DNA of 64,000 nucleotides from Micromonospora chokoriensis (GTDB lineage: Bacteria > Actinomycetota > Actinomycetes > Mycobacteriales > Micromonosporaceae): NCBI RefSeq assembly GCF_900091505.1, contig NZ_LT607409.1, positions 6,758,001-6,822,000 of the forward strand. Direction: 5' to 3'. Shown here in pieces: positions 43,657-52,580 of this stretch; position 1 is the first letter of the stretch; every line of letters starts with the position of its first letter. The translations under genes were made by a program, and so were the position numbers. A model generated the notes under the pieces. That model had not been told where the DNA came from and ran no database searches. It worked only from the letters and a program-made list of their open reading frames with translations.

Positions 43657-43731
43657 GATCAACTCGCGTTTCATGAACTCGGCCTGTCAGAGGGCACCGG
43701 ACACCACGGTTTCAGGAACTCCGAGTCGATC
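43657..43731. repeat. Palindromic element, family A copy 3
   Basis: A 75-bp imperfect inverted repeat between the two tRNA-Glu genes. The left end is GATCAACTCG, the right end CCGAGTCGATC, with GTTTCATGAA facing TTCAGGAAC-type sequence inside. The ends match the copies at 6258, 16227 and 52709. Confidence 0.65.
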
Positions 43732-43776
43732 AAGCGCGTCGGTCGAGCAAGCCGGCGAGCGGTGCACGCACACGAA

Positions 43777-43807
43777 ACAGCCCGCCTCACCAGGTGAGAC
43801 GGGCTGT
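43777..43807 (-). terminator. Terminator after tRNA-Glu copy 2
   Basis: Arms of 15 bp at 43777-43791 and 43793-43807 with one mismatch. On the minus strand TTTCGTGTG follows. It starts 9 bp after the 3' end of the second tRNA-Glu. Confidence 0.7.
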
Positions 43808-43815
43808 GCACGATG

Positions 43816-43888
43816 TAGCCCCGACCGGATTCGAACCGGCGCTACCGCCTTGAGAGGGCGGCGTCCTGGGCCGCTAGACGACGGGGCC
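43816..43888 (-). tRNA. tRNA-Glu (CTC), copy 2
   Basis: Identical in all 73 nt to the copy at 43445, and also in the next five bases upstream of the 5' end. Each copy has its own terminator, so they are separate transcription ends, probably made by a local duplication. Confidence 0.97.
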
Positions 43889-44023
43889 AGAACAACTTTC
43901 GCTCCCCCACCCTAGTCGGGCGGAGGAGCTGCACTCTACCGGGGATCACTCTCCGCCCCCGGAGGGGCGGAGTCGAACTCCGTCAGAATCCAGCGTCTGA
44001 AATTCCTACGAATTCCAGCAGCG

Positions 44024-44095
44024 CTGGGGTACCAGGACTCGAACCTAGACTAACTGAACCAGAATCAGTCGGGCTGCCAATTACCCCATACCCCA
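44024..44095 (-). tRNA. tRNA-Gln (CTG)
   Basis: A 72-nt cloverleaf. The acceptor stem TGGGGTA pairs with TACCCCA, the D-arm has AATTGGCAG, the anticodon loop is TTCTGGT (anticodon CTG) and the T loop is TTCGAGT. The discriminator is G; no CCA is encoded. The tRNA-Glu/tRNA-Gln grouping next to leuCD and the IclR gene is conserved in actinobacteria. Confidence 0.96.
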
Positions 44096-44203
44096 TTGGC
44101 CCCTTGCGGCGCCGGGAGTGAACTTTACCCTCCCGGTGCCGGCAGGCCAAATCCGATCCCCCTGAACCGCCCGTGAGCTGCGGAAACAGGGGCATCAGAC
44201 GGA

Positions 44204-45007
44204 TCAGGCGACGGGAACCACCGCGTTGGTGAGCTCGCCGATGCCCTCGATCCGCACGGTTACCGTATCCCCCTCGACGAGCGGGCTAACCCCGGCCGGA
44301 GTGCCGGTGAGAACGACGTCGCCGGGCAGCAGGGTCATCACGTGCGAGATGTACGACACCAGGCCCGGCACGTCGAAGACCATGTCCTTCGTCCGGCCGA
44401 GCTGGCGTACCTCCATCTCCTCCGGGTTGCGACCCACCTCACAGCGGATCTCCAGGTCGGAGACGTCCAGACCGGTGGTGATCCACGGACCGATCGGGCA
44501 GAACGAGTCGAAGCCCTTGGCCCGGGTCCACTGCCCGTCCGAGCGCTGGAGGTCCCGCGCGGTGACGTCGTTGGCGCAGGTGTAGCCGAAGATCGCACGT
44601 TCGGCGGCGGCCCGGTCGGCGCGACGCGCGCCCGGCGCCCCGATCACGACGGCGAGCTCCGCCTCGTGCTCGACCTGCTTGGAGAAGATCGGCAGTCGGA
44701 TGGCGTCCCGGGGGCCGATCACCGAGGTGGACGGCTTGAGGAAGAGCAGCGGCTCCTTGGGCACGTCGTTGCCGAGCTCGGCGGCGTGGTCGGCGTAGTT
44801 GCGGCCGACGCACACGACCTTGCTGGGCAGGATCGGCGAGAGCAGCCGGACGTCGGAGAGGGCCCAACGGGCCCCACTGAAGGTCAGGTTGCCGAACGGG
44901 TGGCCCTCGATCTCGGCGATGGTCAGGCCCTGCGGCCCGGCCTCCGGTTCGCCTTCGACGGCACCGAACGACATTCCCTTGGCATGGGCGAAACGAGCGA
45001 TACGCAC
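44204..45007 (-). CDS. Fumarylacetoacetate hydrolase family protein
   Basis: A 267-aa enzyme of the FAH superfamily, which cleaves or hydrates C-C bonds in beta-diketo acids and related compounds. Family marks are VVCVGRNYADHAAELG, PLLFLKPSTSVIGP, HEAELAVVIG (metal-binding Glu), GYTCANDVTARDLQ, RAKGFDSFCPIGPW and LTGTPAGVSPL. The true substrate is unknown. The GTG at 45007 has TAGATT 6 nt upstream and no ribosome site, so it is probably leaderless. In M. tuberculosis gltX lies beside this gene; here tRNA-Gln is next instead. Confidence 0.93.
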   Translation of the reverse strand: MRIARFAHAKGMSFGAVEGEPEAGPQGLTIAEIEGHPFGNLTFSGARWALSDVRLLSPILPSKVVCVGRNYADHAAELGNDVPKEPLLFLKPSTSVIGPRDAIRLPIFSKQVEHEAELAVVIGAPGARRADRAAAERAIFGYTCANDVTARDLQRSDGQWTRAKGFDSFCPIGPWITTGLDVSDLEIRCEVGRNPEEMEVRQLGRTKDMVFDVPGLVSYISHVMTLLPGDVVLTGTPAGVSPLVEGDTVTVRIEGIGELTNAVVPVA

Positions 45008-45181
45008 CCCGCCAATCTAGCCCCGCCGGCCCCCCGACCGACCAGGACCGGCCGCCGGGTGTGCTCAACCCGTCACCGCGCGGCACCCTATCGGAGCAGG
45101 AGGTGAGCGCGGCGGTCTTCCGGACTTCGTACCCGCACGGAGGCGGCTCGCCCCTACCGTCGGCTCCGGAGGTTCGTTCGT

Positions 45182-46651
45182 ATGCCTGCATCGACACGAC
45201 ACCACAGAGCCCTCGCAGTGTTCGTACACTGCCTCGGCATCCTCGCCGCCGTGCCGGCCCTGCCGGCGGCGGCACCGGAGGCGGCGGCCACGCCACGACC
45301 ACCGGCAGCCGCGCCACAACCGACGGCCGCGACGCCGCGTTCGACGGCCGCGCCACCGGCCGGCACCGCGACGCCACGACCGAGCGAGGCGTCCACGACC
45401 GGGACGCCCGGGCCGGCCGCCACCCGACCGCCGGTGGCGATGGTCGCGCGGGTGACCGAGCCCACGCCGCCCTCGGCGCCGCCGGCGATGGCACCACCGT
45501 CCCGGGCACCGGCGTCGGCGCCACCGCAGCAGGTCACCGTCGCGGTCGCGCCGGAGAACAGCCCGGCACCGAGGTACCGGATCCAGGTCCGCAACGTGGG
45601 CAACGCCCCGGTGGAGACCACCGTGCGCCAGGAACTGCCACCCGGCTCGTCGCCGACCGCGATCAGCGGCGGCGGCCGGTCCACCCGGGCCGGCGGTTCC
45701 GCCACCGAGGTGACCTGGCGGTTGAGGCTGCCGGCACACAGCTCCACCACGTTGGGTACGGCACTCGCCGCGACCCCGCCCGGCCAACCACTGACGGCCC
45801 CGGCGTGTGCGTTCACCAGCGACGGCACCCGGCCGTACGACTGCGCCACGGCCACCTGGACGGCGGCTGCCGCACCGGCGGCCGAGGTGACCGAGGCGCC
45901 GCCCTGGCGGCGGTACCCGGTGCTGCTCGCCGGGTTGGCGGTCCTGCTGCTGATCAGCGCGGCGCTCGTGTGGGTGTGGCGACGTCGGCGTGGGCGTCGG
46001 GTGACAGCCGCCGCGCTGGCGGGCAGCGGTGGGCCGGGCGGTGAACGGGGAACGATCTACCCACGGCCGGCGACCCCGCAGCCGACGAGGCGTCGGCGTA
46101 CCCCACCGGTCTGGTTGTTGGTGGGCGCCGCCGTCGCGGTGCTGGCGGGGGTCGTCGGCACCGCCGGGTGGACGGCGACCCGGCAGGTCTCGCAGATCGA
46201 CACACAGAAGCAGCCGACCAGTGGCGCGTGGATGGGCACCGCGGTCGCCGGGCCGGTGGGCGTGCCGCTGCGGGAGTCGGCGTTCGAGTTCACCGTGTAC
46301 CGGATGTCCTGCGGCACGCCCGGCTCCGCCGGACAGTCCGACGGCGGTGCGGCACCGGCCAACGGTCGACGCTGCCAGGCCACCGTTGGTGTGCGCAACG
46401 TCACCGGCGACCACCAGCCCTGGCACGGTCAGCTGCAACGGGCGTACCTGCCCGGCGGGCGCTGGGTGAGCACCGACGAGCCGGCCACCCGGGCGGCCAA
46501 CCTGGGTCGGGACGTCTTCGCCGACCCGATGGCGGCGGGCACCCGGATGGTGCTCCCGCTGGTCTTCACCGTCGACGGCCGGGACCCGCCCCAGCAGTTG
46601 GAGTTCCGCAGCGGAGTGTTCTCCGCCGGGGTTCGGGTGCAGATGCCCTGA
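45182..46651 (+). CDS. Secreted/membrane protein with two membrane segments and low-complexity N-terminus
   Basis: A 489-aa protein I cannot assign. It has a hydrophobic start (residues 9-30, signal-like), a Pro/Ala/Thr-rich region (about 30-120), and a beta-rich domain (VTVAVAPENSPAPRYRIQVRNVGNAPVET, about 120-225) that resembles DUF11-like surface modules. A membrane helix at about 243-262 is followed by RRRRGRR, and a second at about 310-332. The C-terminal extracytoplasmic domain (about 335-489: SAFEFTVYRMSCG, ATVGVRNVTGDHQPW) resembles DUF4352-type folds. GGAGG lies 9 nt before the ATG. Surface function is inferred from topology. Confidence 0.75.
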   Translation: MPASTRHHRALAVFVHCLGILAAVPALPAAAPEAAATPRPPAAAPQPTAATPRSTAAPPAGTATPRPSEASTTGTPGPAATRPPVAMVARVTEPTPPSAPPAMAPPSRAPASAPPQQVTVAVAPENSPAPRYRIQVRNVGNAPVETTVRQELPPGSSPTAISGGGRSTRAGGSATEVTWRLRLPAHSSTTLGTALAATPPGQPLTAPACAFTSDGTRPYDCATATWTAAAAPAAEVTEAPPWRRYPVLLAGLAVLLLISAALVWVWRRRRGRRVTAAALAGSGGPGGERGTIYPRPATPQPTRRRRTPPVWLLVGAAVAVLAGVVGTAGWTATRQVSQIDTQKQPTSGAWMGTAVAGPVGVPLRESAFEFTVYRMSCGTPGSAGQSDGGAAPANGRRCQATVGVRNVTGDHQPWHGQLQRAYLPGGRWVSTDEPATRAANLGRDVFADPMAAGTRMVLPLVFTVDGRDPPQQLEFRSGVFSAGVRVQMP

Positions 46652-46686
46652 CCGGGCGCGCGGGCGGCGGTCGTACCCTGGGATGC

Positions 46687-47553
46687 GTGACCGCCGCCCT
46701 CGCCCCCGCCGTGCTCGACGCGGCGGACTGGCAGGCCCGTCGGCGGGCCCACGAGGAGCGGATGGACGTCTGTCTGACGCCGCACCTGGCCCGCCGCCGG
46801 CGCGGCGAACGGCATCCGGTGGCCGACTTCCTGTTCACCTACTACTCGCACCGCCCGGCCCAGCTCCGTCGCTGGCATCCGGGGGCCGGGGTCGAGCTGC
46901 GCGGTGCCGATCCGGCCGAGTTCGGCCGGGACTACCGCGCCACCGCCGCCGGGGTCACCCTCGACACCGATGCGGTACGCGCACGGCGCGGCGAGTCGAT
47001 CACCTGGATCCGCTCCCTGTTGGCGGCCACCAGCGGGCGGGCGCCACACCTCGGCTGCTTCGGGATGCACGAGTGGGCGATGGTCTATCGGCAGACCCAG
47101 GCGGAGCTGCGGCACAACGCCTGGCCACTGCGACTGAGCCCGGAGCGGACCGCCGCCGTCGTCGAGGAACGGGGTGTGCGGTGCAGCCACTTCGACGCCT
47201 TCCGGTTCTTCACGGTGCCGGCCCGCCCGTTGAACCTGCTCACCCCGACCCGGGAGACGCAGCACGCCCTCGAACAGCCGGGCTGCCTTCACGCCAACAT
47301 GGATCTGTACAAGTGGGCGTACAAGCTGTCCCCGCTGGTCGGCTCGGAGCTGGTGGCCGACGCGTTCGAGCTGGCCACGGAGATCCGCACACTGGACATG
47401 CGGGCCAGCCCGTACGACCTGGCGGCTCTCGGCTACCCGCCGGTGCGGGTGGAGACCCCGGAGGGTCGGGCGGAGTACGCGGCGGCACAACGCTCTTTCG
47501 CCGAGCGTGCCGCAGTGTTACGCGACCGGCTGCTGACAGCCGTCCCCGCCTGA
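46687..47553 (+). CDS. Protein of the family annotated as 3-methyladenine DNA glycosylase
   Basis: A 288-aa protein of a conserved actinobacterial family that databases label 3-methyladenine DNA glycosylase; I know no experimental support for the label. Seen are VADFLFTYYSHRPAQLRRWHPG, GCFGMHEWAMVYR, CSHFDAFRFFTVPARPLN and GCLHANMDLYKWAYKLSPLVGSELVADAF. The many conserved His and Trp residues suggest a metal or redox site. No helix-hairpin-helix is visible, so glycosylase activity is doubtful. TACCCT (46674-46679) lies 7 nt before the GTG at 46687, so the mRNA is probably leaderless. Confidence 0.75.
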   Translation: MTAALAPAVLDAADWQARRRAHEERMDVCLTPHLARRRRGERHPVADFLFTYYSHRPAQLRRWHPGAGVELRGADPAEFGRDYRATAAGVTLDTDAVRARRGESITWIRSLLAATSGRAPHLGCFGMHEWAMVYRQTQAELRHNAWPLRLSPERTAAVVEERGVRCSHFDAFRFFTVPARPLNLLTPTRETQHALEQPGCLHANMDLYKWAYKLSPLVGSELVADAFELATEIRTLDMRASPYDLAALGYPPVRVETPEGRAEYAAAQRSFAERAAVLRDRLLTAVPA

Positions 47554-47575
47554 GCCCCGCCCCCGCCCACACTCC

Positions 47576-47651
47576 GTCGATCATGGAGTTGCGGTGGGTT
47601 ACAAAGCGCCTGTTGTCGGGCTGAATTGGGCACCACAACTCCATGATCGAC
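47576..47651. repeat. Palindromic element, family B copy 2
   Basis: Arms at 47576-47596 and 47631-47651 of 21 bp, with one mismatch, match the arms at 27672 and 54745. The 34-nt loop is different. It lies between the convergent genes ending at 47553 and 47691. Confidence 0.88.
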
Positions 47652-47690
47652 CGGGGGTAGGGCCTGGCACGCCCTGGTGAAGGCGTTGGG

Positions 47691-48116
47691 TCAGTCGCTG
47701 TCGGCGCGGCGGTCGCGCTTGCGCTGGGACTGGCGCTTCTTCTCGGCCAGCCGACGTTCCTTGGCCCCACGGGACGGGCGGGTCGCTCGACGGGCCGGCG
47801 GTGGGGGCGCGGCGGCCTCCCGCAGCAGGGCGGTCATCCGTTCCCGGGCCGCCTCCCGGTTGGCGAGTTGGGCCCGGTGCTCGCTGGCGGCGATCGTCAA
47901 CACCCCGTCGACCAGTCGGTTGGCCAGGCGCGCCAGCGCCCGCGCCCGCAACGACTCGGGCACGGCCGGCGAGTTGGCCAGGTCGTAGCTCAGCTCGACC
48001 CGGGAGTCCGCGGTGTTGACCCCCTGCCCTCCCGGCCCCGAGGAACGGGAGAAGCGCTCCCGCAGCTCCCCGGCGGGGACGACCCACCGGTCGGTCACCC
48101 GCAGTCCGTCGTCCAC
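47691..48116 (-). CDS. arfB: Alternative ribosome-rescue factor ArfB (YaeJ)
   Basis: A 141-aa peptidyl-tRNA hydrolase that releases stalled ribosomes. It has the class-I release-factor GGQ motif in FSRSSGPGGQGVNTADSRVEL and a basic C-terminal tail (KERRLAEKKRQSQRKRDRR) that enters the empty mRNA channel. No stop-codon recognition domain is present, so it is not prfA or prfB. TAGCCT lies 6 nt before the GTG at 48116, a leaderless promoter. It converges with the preceding gene across a family B palindrome. Confidence 0.92.
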   Translation of the reverse strand: MDDGLRVTDRWVVPAGELRERFSRSSGPGGQGVNTADSRVELSYDLANSPAVPESLRARALARLANRLVDGVLTIAASEHRAQLANREAARERMTALLREAAAPPPPARRATRPSRGAKERRLAEKKRQSQRKRDRRADSD

Positions 48117-48259
48117 GCCCTGAGGCTATACGGCGAGGCCGGGCACCCGTCTCCACGATCCGCACACCGTCGGGGATGGTGGTGTCTCCCGCCCGCCGGA
48201 GGCAGCACCATCGGGGATGTTGCGCGGATCTTGGCGTGCCGCGGGCGCCGGCGCGGGCC

Positions 48260-48556
48260 TCAGCGGCGCGGAGACTCACTCTGCGTCGGGGATCGGCCGG
48301 GTGCCGGCCCGGCGGTCTCCTCGTCCGCACCGACGGCCGCGTACGCCACCGCGCCGAAGAGGAGCAGAGCGATCACCCCGGCCTTGACGGCGACACCACG
48401 GATCAGCAACCAGGCGCCTCGGCGGGCGCCCGGCACCGATTTCTTGACGGTCTGGTAATCGTTCCACCCGCGTCGTGCCCGGGCGTACGCCGACCCCACT
48501 GCACATCCGATGAACAGGCCCACCAACAGGAGGACCGCGAGAAGAGGACGCTCCAC
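48260..48556 (-). CDS. Small two-helix membrane protein (98 aa)
   Basis: The protein has a membrane helix at residues 4-22 (LLAVLLLVGLFIGCAV), a basic middle section (RARRGWNDYQTVKK, RGAWLLIRG) and a second helix at about 56-74, then a Pro/Ser/Glu tail. GATACT lies 7 nt before the GTG at 48556. I do not recognise a family, but the layout is common among small actinobacterial membrane proteins. Confidence 0.7.
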   Translation of the reverse strand: MERPLLAVLLLVGLFIGCAVGSAYARARRGWNDYQTVKKSVPGARRGAWLLIRGVAVKAGVIALLLFGAVAYAAVGADEETAGPAPGRSPTQSESPRR

Positions 48557-48643
48557 CTCCGCCAGTATCCATACCGACCGTCACATTTCCATGGCCCGAT
48601 GCGGTGCGGCCGGATATCTGACACTGGCGACCGTTCGGGCAGC

Positions 48644-49528
48644 TCAGCCGCCCTTGCCGATGATCGTGTCGGCGGTCTGCTGCACCTGGTCGATCGGAAT
48701 GGCGAACCCGATCCCGATCGACCCGTTGCCGTCGATGGTGGCGATGGCGGTGTTCACCCCGACCACCTCACCCCGAGCGTTGACGAGGGGCCCACCGGAG
48801 TTGCCGGGGTTGATGGACGCGTCGGTCTGCACGGCGGTGTGCCGGTTGTTGCCCAGTCGCACCTGACGGTCCAGGGCGCTGACGATGCCCGCGGTGACCG
48901 TCCCGGCGAGACCGAGCGGCGACCCCACCGCGAGCACCGGCTCGCCGACCCGGGTCGCACCCGGTTTGGCCAGGGGCAACGGGGTCAGACCGGCCGATGC
49001 CGGGACCTTCAGCACCGCCAGGTCGCTGCGGGGCTCCCGTCCGACCACCTCGGCGGCGAAGCGGCGACCGTCGGGCAGCTCCACCGTCACCGGCCCGCCA
49101 CCACCCTTGGCCAGGATGTGGTCGTTGGTGATCAGGTGCTGCTGGTCGTCGACGGCGAATCCGGAGCCGGTGGCGGAACTGCCGTTGACGGATCCGGCGC
49201 TCGCGGAACCGGCCGTCGTACCGCCGGCCAACACCGACACCACCCCGGGTACGGTCCGTTCGGCAGCTGTGACCAGTTCGGCCGGCACCGGGGCGGCGGA
49301 CGCGGCGGAGGCGCCGGGATCTCCGTACTGTCCGGCGACCACACCACCGGCGACGGCGCCCGACACTGTCGAGATCGCCACCACGGCCAGCGCGGCGAGC
49401 AGCCATCGGGACCGCGGCCCGCCCGGTTCACGCTCGGGCGGCTCCCACCAGCCGCGCCCGTCCGGGCCGAGTTCCGGCGAGATGAACCAGGGACCGCGCG
49501 GTTCGCCCAGTCCGGTCTGCACTGCCAT
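48644..49528 (-). CDS. Membrane-anchored S1C serine protease without PDZ domain (HtrA-like)
   Basis: A 294-aa protein with a Pro/Gly-rich cytoplasmic start, one membrane segment (about residues 44-66) and a trypsin-like S1C protease domain. The catalytic triad is visible: His in TNDHIL, Asp in RSDLAVLKV, Ser in NPGNSGGPLV. It ends soon after GFAIPIDQVQQTADTI, so the usual C-terminal PDZ is missing. GAGGAG precedes the ATG. It is the last gene of the MoxR-DUF58-VWA cluster and may degrade or activate envelope proteins. Confidence 0.9.
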   Translation of the reverse strand: MAVQTGLGEPRGPWFISPELGPDGRGWWEPPEREPGGPRSRWLLAALAVVAISTVSGAVAGGVVAGQYGDPGASAASAAPVPAELVTAAERTVPGVVSVLAGGTTAGSASAGSVNGSSATGSGFAVDDQQHLITNDHILAKGGGGPVTVELPDGRRFAAEVVGREPRSDLAVLKVPASAGLTPLPLAKPGATRVGEPVLAVGSPLGLAGTVTAGIVSALDRQVRLGNNRHTAVQTDASINPGNSGGPLVNARGEVVGVNTAIATIDGNGSIGIGFAIPIDQVQQTADTIIGKGG

Positions 49529-49564
49529 GCGTACTCCTCACGGTCGACGTCGGTGGTGCGGTGA

Positions 49565-50524
49565 TCAGGGCAGTCGGGAGAACCAGCGCATCGAGCCGGC
49601 GGCGGCACCCATCGCGAACACCAGTCCGAGGCCGATGAACCGGGCCGACACGTCCTGCCGTTCGGTGCGGTAGCCGACCGAGCTGCCGATGTCGTCGTAG
49701 ACGGCGCGCAGTTCGTCGGAGGTGCTGGCCTCGTGGAACATGCCGCCGGTCTCCTCGGCTACCGCCTTGAGGGTCTGACCGTCGACCGGGACCTGAATGG
49801 GTCGTCCGCCACGGTCCACGAACCCGGACGGTGTGCCGAACGAGATGGCGTGCACCGGCACCTCCGCCGTCACCGCCTCCGCCGCCGCCTCCATCGGGTC
49901 CATTCCGGAGGTGTTGGCGCCGTCGGAGAGCAGGATGATCCGGGCCGGTGGCGGCTCCTTCGCGGCTTCGCTGTCCAGGCTCTTGACCGCGCCGAGGGAC
50001 GTGTTGATCGCCTCGCCGATCGCGGTGCCCTGCACACCGGTGATGCCCTCGGCGAGCCGCCCGATCCCCTCGTCGAGGGCATCGCGGTCGGTGCTCGGCG
50101 GCACCAGCACCGCCGCGCTGCCCGCGAACGCCACCAGGCCCACGTTGAACTCGTCGGGCAGGCCCTCCACGAACCGCCGGGCCGCCTGTTTGGCGGCGGC
50201 CAGCCGGTCCGGGTCCACGTCGGTGGCGAGCATCGAGGTGGAGACGTCCACCGCCACCATCACGGTGGCGCGTTCGCGCGGCACCCGGACCTCGGCGCTG
50301 GGTCGGGCGAACCCGACCACGAGCAGCGCCAGCATGGCCAGGAAGAGCCCGGCCGGTACGTGTCGACGCCAGGCGGGCCGCTCCGGCGCCACCCGGTCCA
50401 GCAGCCGCAGGTTGGTGAATCGGACGGCGTACCGGCTTCGTCGCCGCTGCACCACCAGGTACGCGACGACTAGGGCGAGCACACCGAGCAGCAGCCAGAG
50501 CCGCAGTGGCGACTCCCAGATCAC
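49565..50524 (-). CDS. VWA-domain membrane protein (BatA-like)
   Basis: A 319-aa protein with a hydrophobic first helix (LRLWLLLGVLALVVAYLVV), a second at about 55-71, a von Willebrand A domain at about 88-280 and a last helix near residue 295. The MIDAS motif DVSTSM is present, then a conserved Thr and Asp further on (LLSDGANTSG). BatA-type proteins work with MoxR AAA ATPases as chaperone-like complexes on the envelope. Its ATG overlaps the DUF58 stop (ATGA). Confidence 0.9.
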   Translation of the reverse strand: MIWESPLRLWLLLGVLALVVAYLVVQRRRSRYAVRFTNLRLLDRVAPERPAWRRHVPAGLFLAMLALLVVGFARPSAEVRVPRERATVMVAVDVSTSMLATDVDPDRLAAAKQAARRFVEGLPDEFNVGLVAFAGSAAVLVPPSTDRDALDEGIGRLAEGITGVQGTAIGEAINTSLGAVKSLDSEAAKEPPPARIILLSDGANTSGMDPMEAAAEAVTAEVPVHAISFGTPSGFVDRGGRPIQVPVDGQTLKAVAEETGGMFHEASTSDELRAVYDDIGSSVGYRTERQDVSARFIGLGLVFAMGAAAGSMRWFSRLP

Positions 50525-51534
50525 GCGGCACCTCCCCGTCGTTGGCCGGCCGGCGCGGCGGCGAGCCGACGCTGGGCGTGCACGTGCCGGACGATGTCCG
50601 CGCTCCAGTCCCCGTCGGTGCGCAGCGGCAGGTGCGTCGCCCCACTGCGCCGCAACGCCTTCTGGACCTGCTCGCGTTGCGCGGCGGCGGCCTGGGCGTA
50701 CCGCTCGCGCAGCCGACGGTCCGACGTGGACACCTCCCGGCAGCGGCCGGTCTCCGGGTCGACGAGCGTGATCAGGCCGACGTCCGGTAGCTCCAGCTCA
50801 CGCGGGTCGGTCACCTCGATCGCCAGCACCTGGTGCCGGGCGGCCAGCCGGCGCAACGTCCGCTCCCAGGGCGCCTGCTGGTCGGGGTCGTCGGGCAGCC
50901 CGTCGAGGAAGTCGGAGACCACCACGACCAGGCCGCGCCGGTTGGCGATCCGGTGCAGCGCGTCGAGTCCGTCGGCCAGGTCCGGCAGGCCCGCAACGGG
51001 CCCGCGCCCCGCCCGGTCGGCGGGTGCGGTGGCACGCGGGGCGGCGAGCAGCGTGCGGAGCAGAGCAAGCAGATGGGTACGTCCGCTGCGCGCCGGGAAG
51101 CGGCGCACCCCGTCGGCACGCAGCACCTGGGCTCCGAGCCGGTTGCCGATGCCCGCGGTCAGGAAGCCCACCGCCGCGACGGCGGCCACCGCGAGCTCCC
51201 GCTTGTCCAACTCGGCGGTGCCGAACTCCATGCTGGCGCTGCCGTCGACGAGCAGCCAGGTGGTGAGTTCCCGGTCGGCGTCGACCTGCCGGACGTGTGG
51301 CACCGCGGTCCGCGCGGTCACCGCCCAGTCCATCCGGCGCACCTCGTCCTCGCCCGGCCGGTACTCGCGGCTGCCGGCGGGTTCGCTGCCCGGGCCGGGC
51401 AGGAGGCCCCGGTACTGGCCGTGCAGCAGACCGTTCAGTCGGCGCGTGACGGTCAGTTCCAGTCGCCGCAACCGCTGGTCGGGGGCCAGCTCGGCCAGGC
51501 CGGGATCAGCCGGCGCGACGTGCGCCCGTCTCAT
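50521..51534 (-). CDS. DUF58 domain protein
   Basis: A 337-aa protein with the DUF58 marks RRLELTVTRRLNGLLHGQYRG, the SREYRPGEDEVRRMDWAVTART segment, WLLVDGSASMEFG (a degenerate VWA motif) and VVVVSDFLDGLP. DUF58 proteins accompany MoxR ATPases and VWA proteins. It overlaps the MoxR gene by 4 bp and the VWA gene by 4 bp, so the three are translationally coupled. A substrate for the complex is not known. Confidence 0.92.
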   Translation of the reverse strand: MRRAHVAPADPGLAELAPDQRLRRLELTVTRRLNGLLHGQYRGLLPGPGSEPAGSREYRPGEDEVRRMDWAVTARTAVPHVRQVDADRELTTWLLVDGSASMEFGTAELDKRELAVAAVAAVGFLTAGIGNRLGAQVLRADGVRRFPARSGRTHLLALLRTLLAAPRATAPADRAGRGPVAGLPDLADGLDALHRIANRRGLVVVVSDFLDGLPDDPDQQAPWERTLRRLAARHQVLAIEVTDPRELELPDVGLITLVDPETGRCREVSTSDRRLRERYAQAAAAQREQVQKALRRSGATHLPLRTDGDWSADIVRHVHAQRRLAAAPAGQRRGGAA

Positions 51535-52580
51535 GCCGCCGCCAGGTCCGGCGCCTGCTGTGGCTGCCCGTGGGCCAGCCGAGGTGGTGGCACCGCCTCG
51601 ACCAGTCGGCGCACCACGCTCTCGGCCGACACCCCGTCGGCGACCGCGTCGAAGGAGAGCACCAGCCGGTGGGCGAGGACGTCGACGGCGAGTTCCCGAA
51701 TGTCCTCGGGCAGCACGTACTCCCGTCCGCGCAGCAGAGCCTGCGCCCGGGCGGCCGCGACCAGGCCCAGGGTGGCCCGAGGGCTGGCCCCGTACGCCAG
51801 CAGCGGGGCGATCTCCGGTAGCCCGAACCGGCCCGGGTCGCGGGTGGCGAGGATCAACCGCACCACGTACTCGGCCAGGGCGTGGTGGACGAAGACCCTC
51901 TCCGCGTGGGCCTGGAGGTCCGTCAGCCGTTCGGCGTCGAGCACCTGGCGCGGGGTCGGCCGGTCGGTGCTCATCCGGTAGAGGATGGCGAGTTCGTCGG
52001 CGTCGCTCGGGTAGTCGACCACCACCTTCATCAGGAACCGGTCACGCTGTGCCTCCGGGAGCTGGTACACCCCCTCGGACTCGATCGGGTTCTGGGTGGC
52101 CAGGACCAGGAACGGCGCCGGGACGGGCCAACTTCGTCCGCCGATCGAGACCTGCCGTTCGGCCATCGCCTCCAGCAGCGCCGACTGGACCTTGGCCGGG
52201 GCGCGGTTGATCTCGTCGGCCAGTACCAGGTTGGCCATGATCGGGCCCAGCTCGATGTCGAAGGTCTCCTTGGAGGCCCGGTAGATCCGGGTGCCGACGA
52301 TGTCGGAGGGGACCAGGTCCGGGGTGAACTGGATCCGCGAGAAGGTGCCGCCGACCACTGTGGCGAGGGTCTGCGCGGCCAGTGTCTTGGCCACGCCGGG
52401 GACCCCCTCCAGGAGGCAGTGCCCGTTGGCGACCAGTGCGGTGAGCAGGCGTTCGACGAGTCGATCCTGCCCGACGATCACGCGTTTGACCTCGAAGAGG
52501 GTCTGTTCCAGCTCGACGCCGGTCGGCTCGGGTTCGACCGCGCTGGGCATGCTGGCCAGGGTGTCCGAGATGTCCGTCAC
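51531..52580 (-). CDS. MoxR-family AAA+ ATPase
   Basis: A 349-aa AAA+ protein. Walker A is LLEGVPGVAKTLAAQTLA, Walker B is LVLADEINRAPAKVQSALLEAM, sensor 1 is FLVLATQNPIESEG and the arginine-finger part is EAQRDRFLMKV. The GTG at 52580 gives a start VTDISDTLASM. It lacks a strong ribosome site, and the longer upstream frame is non-coding. It opens the MoxR-DUF58-VWA-protease transcript. The family is thought to act as a chaperone for maturation of envelope or metal proteins. Confidence 0.94.
   Translation of the reverse strand: MTDISDTLASMPSAVEPEPTGVELEQTLFEVKRVIVGQDRLVERLLTALVANGHCLLEGVPGVAKTLAAQTLATVVGGTFSRIQFTPDLVPSDIVGTRIYRASKETFDIELGPIMANLVLADEINRAPAKVQSALLEAMAERQVSIGGRSWPVPAPFLVLATQNPIESEGVYQLPEAQRDRFLMKVVVDYPSDADELAILYRMSTDRPTPRQVLDAERLTDLQAHAERVFVHHALAEYVVRLILATRDPGRFGLPEIAPLLAYGASPRATLGLVAAARAQALLRGREYVLPEDIRELAVDVLAHRLVLSFDAVADGVSAESVVRRLVEAVPPPRLAHGQPQQAPDLAAA

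Noticed and set aside
43951..43982. tRNA-like 3' half (GGAGTTCGACTCC-type) between tRNA-Glu and tRNA-Gln
   Set aside because: The T-arm pairing does not work with a seven-base loop, and no anticodon arm is found.
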